64,000 nucleotides of DNA, from the NCBI RefSeq assembly GCF_003352915.1, contig NZ_CP022314.1, forward strand, positions 2,236,043 to 2,300,042. The letters run 5' to 3'. This document shows, piece after piece, positions 59,805-64,000 of the stretch. The translations under genes and the position numbers were made by a program. This stretch comes from Arthrobacter sp. PM3 (GTDB lineage Bacteria > Actinomycetota > Actinomycetes > Actinomycetales > Micrococcaceae). Numbering within the stretch: the first letter of the stretch is position 1; each line of letters starts with the position of its first letter. The notes beneath the pieces are model-generated. The model worked only from the letters and a program-made list of their open reading frames with translations, made no database searches and was not told the DNA's origin.

Positions 59805-59958
59805 GGCGTGTTCTGGGCCCTCGACCTCGTCCGGGACCCGCACACCCGTCAGCGCCGACTGCATGGGCCGCGTCAAGGCCGAACTCCTCCGCCTGGGCCT
59901 GCTGCCGTTAATTGCCGACAACCGGATCCACGTGGTGCCGCCCGCGGTCGCGCAGTAG
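59805..59958 (+). pseudogene. 3' fragment of a class III aminotransferase
   Basis: One frame reads GVFWALDLVRDPHTR, then after a shift another reads CMGRVKAELLRLGLLPLIAD followed by NRIHVVPPAVAQ and a TAG. Both match the C-terminal part of pyridoxal-phosphate class III aminotransferases in order, but the middle piece between them is missing. The rest of the gene is absent, so this is a remnant left by deletion. Confidence 0.65.
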
Positions 59959-59988
59959 CGGCCTTCCGCCGCGGCTGGCGGCGGCGCG

Positions 59989-60657
59989 TCAGGCGCCCCG
60001 CCGGCCCACCATCTCGTTGATCCAGGCCGGCGCGTACGGGGAGGTGCAGTTCGGCGGGGTGGGGTAGTCCTTGAGCACCCCGAGGCGCTCGCCGATGCCG
60101 ATCGCGCGGACCCGGTACTCGGCGTGCTCGATCCCTATCTGCGCCAACGTCGTGTTCATCGCCCACTGCAGCCGGTCCGGGGCGTCCTTCATCTGCCCCT
60201 CGATCGTGTCGAGCAGCCCGGAGAGGTCGAGTCCCTCGGGCGTCGTCGCGACGCGCCCGGCGGTCAGTGCCCAACCCGCGCTCGCGACCACCGGATCCGG
60301 GTCCGCCGTCCAGGCCACGCGCAGCTGTTCGGCGTGCGGGCTCTTTTTGGCCACGTAGTTCACCAGCCAGTCGTGCACCTTGGGGGCGCGGGCCTGGCGC
60401 AGCATGGCATCCAGCTCGGCGGGCCCAAAGTCTTTCGGCCGGCAGACCAGCAGCGCCAGCAGCCTGGCCGCGGTGTCATCCGTGGCCCACAATCCGCGGG
60501 CCAGGTCCTGCTGGGTCTTGAGCCGCTTCGCGACCGCGCGCAACCTGGATAGGTTGACGCCGTGGTCATCGCCGCGCTTCTCGTTGGCCGCGCGCATCTT
60601 CGGGTCGTCAAGCGCGGCTAGCTCGGCCATTACTGCATCCACCGTCGTCTTCGACAT
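59989..60657 (-). CDS. AlkD-like DNA alkylation repair protein
   Basis: The 222-residue protein is all helical with HEAT-like repeats, as in the DNA alkylation repair (AlkD) family. Segments include HGVNLSRLRAVAKRLKTQQD, LARGLWATDDTAARLLALLV and VHDWLVNYVAKKSPHAEQLR. The conserved WxxD/W pattern is partly visible, but catalytic competence cannot be judged. It probably removes alkylated bases. It may be an acquired gene in the interruption of the flagellar cluster. Confidence 0.85.
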   Translation of the reverse strand: MSKTTVDAVMAELAALDDPKMRAANEKRGDDHGVNLSRLRAVAKRLKTQQDLARGLWATDDTAARLLALLVCRPKDFGPAELDAMLRQARAPKVHDWLVNYVAKKSPHAEQLRVAWTADPDPVVASAGWALTAGRVATTPEGLDLSGLLDTIEGQMKDAPDRLQWAMNTTLAQIGIEHAEYRVRAIGIGERLGVLKDYPTPPNCTSPYAPAWINEMVGRRGA

Positions 60658-60708
60658 CCCTGCCTCCCGGTCATTCGGTTCTCGGATGCAGTCTACGGCC
60701 GCCCCTCC

Positions 60709-61872
60709 TCAGCCGGCCTGCCAGTGCACGGGGAGCTCCTTCACGCCGTAAACGATCGTGCTTTCCATCCGCTCGAGGCGCGCCCCGGGCTCCACGGCGA
60801 GCCCCGGCAGCCGGGAGAGCACAGCCTCCAGGGCGATCCTGGCCTCGAGCCGCGCCAGCGGCGCCCCGAGGCAAAAATGGATGCCCTGGCCAAAGGCGAG
60901 GTGACGGTTGGGCGAGCGGCCGGCGTCGAACACGTCAGGCTGCGGGAACTGCTCCGGGTCGCGGTTGGCCGAGCCGATCCAGGCCACGAGGGGCGAACCC
61001 GCCGGAATGGTTTGGTCGCGCAGTGTGGTCTCGACGGCGGAGACCCGGTACATCGACTGGACGGGGGAGCGGTAGCGCAGCACCTCCTCGATCGCGTGCG
61101 GGAGCAGCGCGGGCTCCGCTGCGAGGCGTTCGGCCAGGCCCGGTGCCTCGGTGAAGCACAGCACCGCGTTGCCGATCAGGTTGGTGGTGGTCTCGTTGCC
61201 CGCGACGAGCAGCAGGGCGCAGAAGCCGAGCAGTTCCATGACGCTCAGTTTCTGTCCGTCGATCTCGGCCGCGAGGAGCGCGCTGATCAGGTCACTGCCG
61301 GGCTGGTGGCGCCGCTGTTCGATCATGCCCATGAAGTACTCCACCATTTCCCGCTGGCCGCCGGAGTCGCCGGTCCCGGCGGCGTCCGGGGTTTGGCTCA
61401 CGATCATGTCCGACCACTGCTTAAACCGGTCCCGGTCCGTCGCCGGGATGCCCATGAGCTCCGCGATCACGATCACGGGCAAGGGGTAGGCCAGCCGGTC
61501 GATCAGGTCGGTGCTCCCGGCCGGCACCACCGGGTCCAGCAGCTCATGGGTCAGCTCCGAAATACGCGGGCCGAGTGCCTCGACCGCCCGCGGCGTGAAC
61601 GCCTGGGTCACCAGTGACCGTAACTGCCGGTGCCGGGGCGGATCCGTGTTGATCAGGCTGGCGGAAAAAAGCTGGCCGGTTTCCGAGGGGTTCTCACCGC
61701 CCATCCGGGAGGAGAAGGTGGCGTGCTCGGACAGGACACGCTGCACGTCGTCGTAGCCGTACACATGCCAGACCCCGGTTTCCTGGTCCTGGAAAACGGG
61801 GTCGCTCTGCCGCATGGCCTGGTAGTACGGAAAGGGATTCAACGGTTGCTCAAGAGCCGGGAACTGCGCCAT
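60709..61872 (-). CDS. Cytochrome P450
   Basis: The 387-residue protein is a soluble bacterial class I P450. The I-helix motif is AGNETTT (224-230), the ExxR pair is in EEVLR (Glu263, Arg266), and the heme loop is FGQGIHFCLG with Cys334 as the heme ligand. It needs a ferredoxin and reductase encoded elsewhere; none is adjacent. The substrate is unknown. Confidence 0.95.
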   Translation of the reverse strand: MAQFPALEQPLNPFPYYQAMRQSDPVFQDQETGVWHVYGYDDVQRVLSEHATFSSRMGGENPSETGQLFSASLINTDPPRHRQLRSLVTQAFTPRAVEALGPRISELTHELLDPVVPAGSTDLIDRLAYPLPVIVIAELMGIPATDRDRFKQWSDMIVSQTPDAAGTGDSGGQREMVEYFMGMIEQRRHQPGSDLISALLAAEIDGQKLSVMELLGFCALLLVAGNETTTNLIGNAVLCFTEAPGLAERLAAEPALLPHAIEEVLRYRSPVQSMYRVSAVETTLRDQTIPAGSPLVAWIGSANRDPEQFPQPDVFDAGRSPNRHLAFGQGIHFCLGAPLARLEARIALEAVLSRLPGLAVEPGARLERMESTIVYGVKELPVHWQAG

Positions 61873-62022
61873 GGCTGGCCTTCCTGATCAGGCGGGCGGC
61901 CGTTGCATCCTCGCGCCGGTTCAGCGGGTCCGGCAACCGCACAGCGGGGCGGGCCGCACGGCCCCGACTGATCCCACCATAGCGATTTCCAACCCTTGAT
62001 TCCTACCGTCTGAGCTGATTTC

Positions 62023-62049
62023 TAACGAAGGGGCCCGGCGTGCCGACAG
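62023..62049 (+). promoter_or_regulatory. Sigma-28/WhiG-type promoter of flbD-motA-motB
   Basis: TAAC, 15 bases, GCCGACAG. It has the same -35 box and spacing as the promoters at 43667 and 47118, with one change in the -10 box. It lies 43 bases before the flbD start and gives the distal flagellar genes their own promoter. Confidence 0.75.
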
Positions 62050-62092
62050 TACGGATCAGAACACCCTTCCCCTCACAGAGCAGAATCGGCCC

Positions 62093-62395
62093 ATGATCGT
62101 CGTCACACGCCTCAACGGAACGCGCTTCGCGGTCAATCCGGACCTCATCGAGCGCATCCACGAGAGCCCGGACACGCATTTGGTGACGCTCGACGGCGCC
62201 GCCTACGTGGTGCTCGAAAGCCTCGCGGAAGTGGTGGAACTCATCGCCGACTACCGGGCCTACATCCTGAGCAAGGCCAGGGACTTCCCGGCCGTCACCG
62301 GGTATCCGCTGAGCCTGGTCCGGACCGAAGGCCCGGACGACGACGACACCGACGACGGCGCCGGCCCCTCCGCGCCCGTGAAACCCAGAAAGTAA
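62093..62395 (+). CDS. flbD: FlbD/SwrD-family flagellar protein
   Basis: The 100-residue protein has the compact FlbD pattern MIVVTRLNGTRFAVNPDLIE with DTHLVTLDGAAYVVLESLAE. A C-terminal acidic tail ends VKPRK. FlbD (SwrD in Bacillus) promotes flagellar motor power and usually sits between flgE and motA/fliL, in line with the layout here if the insert is removed. It lies 14 bases before motA. Confidence 0.92.
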   Translation: MIVVTRLNGTRFAVNPDLIERIHESPDTHLVTLDGAAYVVLESLAEVVELIADYRAYILSKARDFPAVTGYPLSLVRTEGPDDDDTDDGAGPSAPVKPRK

Positions 62396-62409
62396 CCCGG
62401 AAAGCAACC

Positions 62410-63222
62410 ATGGATCCCGCAACAGTCATTGGACTGCTCCTCGCCTTTGGCTCCGTCATCGCCATGGTGTCGCTCGAAGGCGCCAGCCTGTCGGCGCTGC
62501 TGCTGCCGGCGCCCATGATCCTGGTCTTCGGTGCCACGCTCGCCGTCGGGATCGCCGGCAACACCCTCAAGGACACCCTGCAGGCCTTCAAGGCCGTCCC
62601 CAAGATGTTCCTGGGGAAGACCGCCAAGCCGCAGGAAAGCATCGACCAGATGGTCCGCTTCGCCGAAAAGGCCCGCAGCGAGGGCCTGCTGTCCCTGGAA
62701 GAAGAAGCGGCCAGCGTCAAGGATCCGTTCCTGGCCCGTGCCCTGCAGAACATCGCGGACGGCACCGACGCCGAGGACCTCCGGATGCTGATGGAGGACG
62801 AGATCGACTCCAAGGCCCGCAGCGACCACGCCAACGCCAAGTTCTTCGCGAGCCTCGGCGGCTACGCGCCGACCGTGGGCATCATCGGCACCGTGGTGTC
62901 CCTGACCCACGTCCTGGAAAACCTCTCCACACCGGACCACCTCGGCCCGATGATCGCGGCGGCCTTTGTCGCCACCCTGTGGGGCCTGCTGTCCGCCAAC
63001 TTCATCTGGCTTCCCTTCAGCGCCCGGATGAGCCGGCTCTCGGAGCTGGACATCGAGCGGATGACGCTGCTGATGGAAGGCATGCTGTCCGTCCAGTCCG
63101 GCGCCCAGCCGCTGCTGCTCGCCGAACGGCTCCGCGCCATGGTCCCCGAGCACCAGCTCAAGGCCTCCGCGGGCGGCGCGAAGAAGGGCGGCGCTGCGGA
63201 CAAGATGGACCAGGCCGCGTGA
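62410..63222 (+). CDS. motA: Flagellar motor stator protein MotA
   Basis: The 270-residue protein has four membrane segments (near 5-25, 32-52, 150-170 and 185-205) and a large cytoplasmic loop that contacts FliG. The conserved PTVGIIGTVVSLTHVL and ALWG-like FVATLWGLLSANFIW are visible. It forms the proton or sodium channel with MotB. Its stop overlaps the motB GTG (GTGA). Confidence 0.95.
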   Translation: MDPATVIGLLLAFGSVIAMVSLEGASLSALLLPAPMILVFGATLAVGIAGNTLKDTLQAFKAVPKMFLGKTAKPQESIDQMVRFAEKARSEGLLSLEEEAASVKDPFLARALQNIADGTDAEDLRMLMEDEIDSKARSDHANAKFFASLGGYAPTVGIIGTVVSLTHVLENLSTPDHLGPMIAAAFVATLWGLLSANFIWLPFSARMSRLSELDIERMTLLMEGMLSVQSGAQPLLLAERLRAMVPEHQLKASAGGAKKGGAADKMDQAA

Positions 63223-64000
63223 GCCCGAGGCGGCGCGGGCGGAAGAAGCCCGAAGAGCACCACGTCGACGAGCGGTGGATGGCTTCCTACATGGACATGG
63301 TCACCGTGCTGATGTGCATGTTCATCGTGCTGTTCGCCATGTCCACTGTGGACGCGAACAAGTTTGAAAAGCTCCGCAACTCGCTCGCCACCGGCTTCGG
63401 CGCGGTGGCGTCGCAAACGGTGGACACGGCGTCGGGAACTGTGGTGCCGCCGGAACTTGTGGACGAAAACCTGGAAGCCTTCGCCGCCGTGAAGGGCGCG
63501 GCCACCACGTCCCCGGAGAACATGGCCCAGGCCATCAAGGAAGCGGACCGGCTCAAGGCACTGCAGGCGAAAATGCAGGCCGGACTGGACGCCGCCGGGC
63601 TTAGCGAGAACGTCGAGTTCCAGATCGACCAGCGCGGCCTGACGGTCAAACTCGTCGGATCCCAGGCGTTCTTCGAACCGGACCGCCCCGAGCTTACTGC
63701 CCGCGCCAGCCGCGTGCTGCAGATCATCTCGCCGATCCTGAAGCCGGCCGGGATGGAAGTCATGGTCGAGGGGCACGCCGCGAACGGCATCACCGCCTAT
63801 CCGTCCACCTGGGAGCTGTCCTCGGCCCGGTCCGTCAACGTCCTGCGCTACATGGTGGACCGCGGCGGCATCGCGCCCGGAAGCATCGGCGCCGTCGCCT
63901 TCGGCTCCGCCCGCCAGGTCAATGACGACTCCACCCCGGAGCTCATGGAGCGCAACCGCCGGGTGGACATCGTGGTCATTTCGGACAAGCCCGACGTCGT
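63219..64000 (+). CDS. motB: Flagellar motor stator protein MotB (runs off the window)
   Basis: The visible 260 codons start at GTG 63219. They encode a basic tail (MSPRRRGRKKPEEHH), one membrane segment containing the ion-binding Asp (SYMDMVTVLMCMFIVLFAMS), a plug/linker, and an OmpA-like peptidoglycan-binding domain (VMVEGHAAN, STWELSSARSVNVLRYMV, ERNRRVDIVV). The 3' end lies beyond position 64000. It anchors the stator to the wall. Confidence 0.95.
   Translation, partial: MSPRRRGRKKPEEHHVDERWMASYMDMVTVLMCMFIVLFAMSTVDANKFEKLRNSLATGFGAVASQTVDTASGTVVPPELVDENLEAFAAVKGAATTSPENMAQAIKEADRLKALQAKMQAGLDAAGLSENVEFQIDQRGLTVKLVGSQAFFEPDRPELTARASRVLQIISPILKPAGMEVMVEGHAANGITAYPSTWELSSARSVNVLRYMVDRGGIAPGSIGAVAFGSARQVNDDSTPELMERNRRVDIVVISDKPDV

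Overview
This window is chromosomal DNA of a high-GC actinobacterium, most likely of the Arthrobacter/Pseudarthrobacter group (Micrococcaceae). This is inferred from gene content and style: GC-rich codon third positions, DUF4193 and DUF4032 proteins, a single-polypeptide OtsA and OtsB pair, a maltodextrin ABC transporter with a detached ATPase, a 13E12-type DUF222/HNH gene, and an actinobacterial flagellar cluster with flbD-motA-motB. No database search was possible, so genus is an inference.

Layout. 0-2.2 kb: the end of an rRNA operon (5S rRNA with terminator), a patatin-like phospholipase bracketed by short GAGGGAG repeats spaced about 31 bp apart, and an SRPBCC protein. 2.2-11.4 kb: a maltodextrin locus (LacI regulator and GH13 glucosidase on the minus strand, divergent from malE-malF-malG and a second GH13 enzyme), with matching LacI-type operators in the shared promoter region. 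11.4-18.6 kb: FAD-linked oxidase, DUF4032 protein, MsmX/UgpC-type ATPase (the likely energiser of the maltodextrin permease), VOC protein, and otsB/otsA for trehalose synthesis. 18.7-26.5 kb: DsbA-like protein, tRNA-Thr followed by a scar of broken gene pieces, and a run of secreted or lipoprotein genes around a short GyrA-like protein and a homoserine-dehydrogenase-like protein. 26.5-33.9 kb: a PucR regulator divergent from a ureohydrolase, NCS1 permease, aldehyde dehydrogenase and FAD-linked oxidase set, with two copies of a TACATATGTA palindrome. 33.9-40.3 kb: XRE regulator, ilvD, APC permease with two palindromic sites upstream, GyrI-like protein, DUF4193 protein and an AMIN-like secreted protein preceded by a 13-bp tandem repeat.

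40.4 kb to the end is a flagellar cluster. flgN-flgK-flgL-fliW run on the minus strand. hag, then fliD-fliS-fliT-like, then flgB-flgC-fliE-fliF-fliG-fliH-fliI-fliJ-NlpC/P60-fliK-flgD-flgE run on the plus strand, mostly with ATGA or GTGA overlaps. flbD-motA-motB follow after a 4.5 kb accessory interruption (57.5-62.0 kb) that holds a frameshifted gene, inverted and tandem repeats, a DUF222/HNH gene, an aminotransferase fragment, an AlkD-like protein and a cytochrome P450. MotB runs off the window.

The strongest pattern seen is a shared sigma-28/WhiG-type promoter, TAAC-N15-GCCGAYAR, found upstream of flgN, flgB and flbD, with a weaker version upstream of flagellin. The other observations most worth checking are the NlpC/P60 peptidase embedded in the flagellar operon, the phased repeats at the rRNA/patatin junction, the CATATG palindromes of the ureohydrolase locus, the short GyrA-tower-like protein, and the gene scars behind tRNA-Thr and between flgE and flbD. 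I did not find a clearly undescribed multi-gene defence or biosynthetic system.
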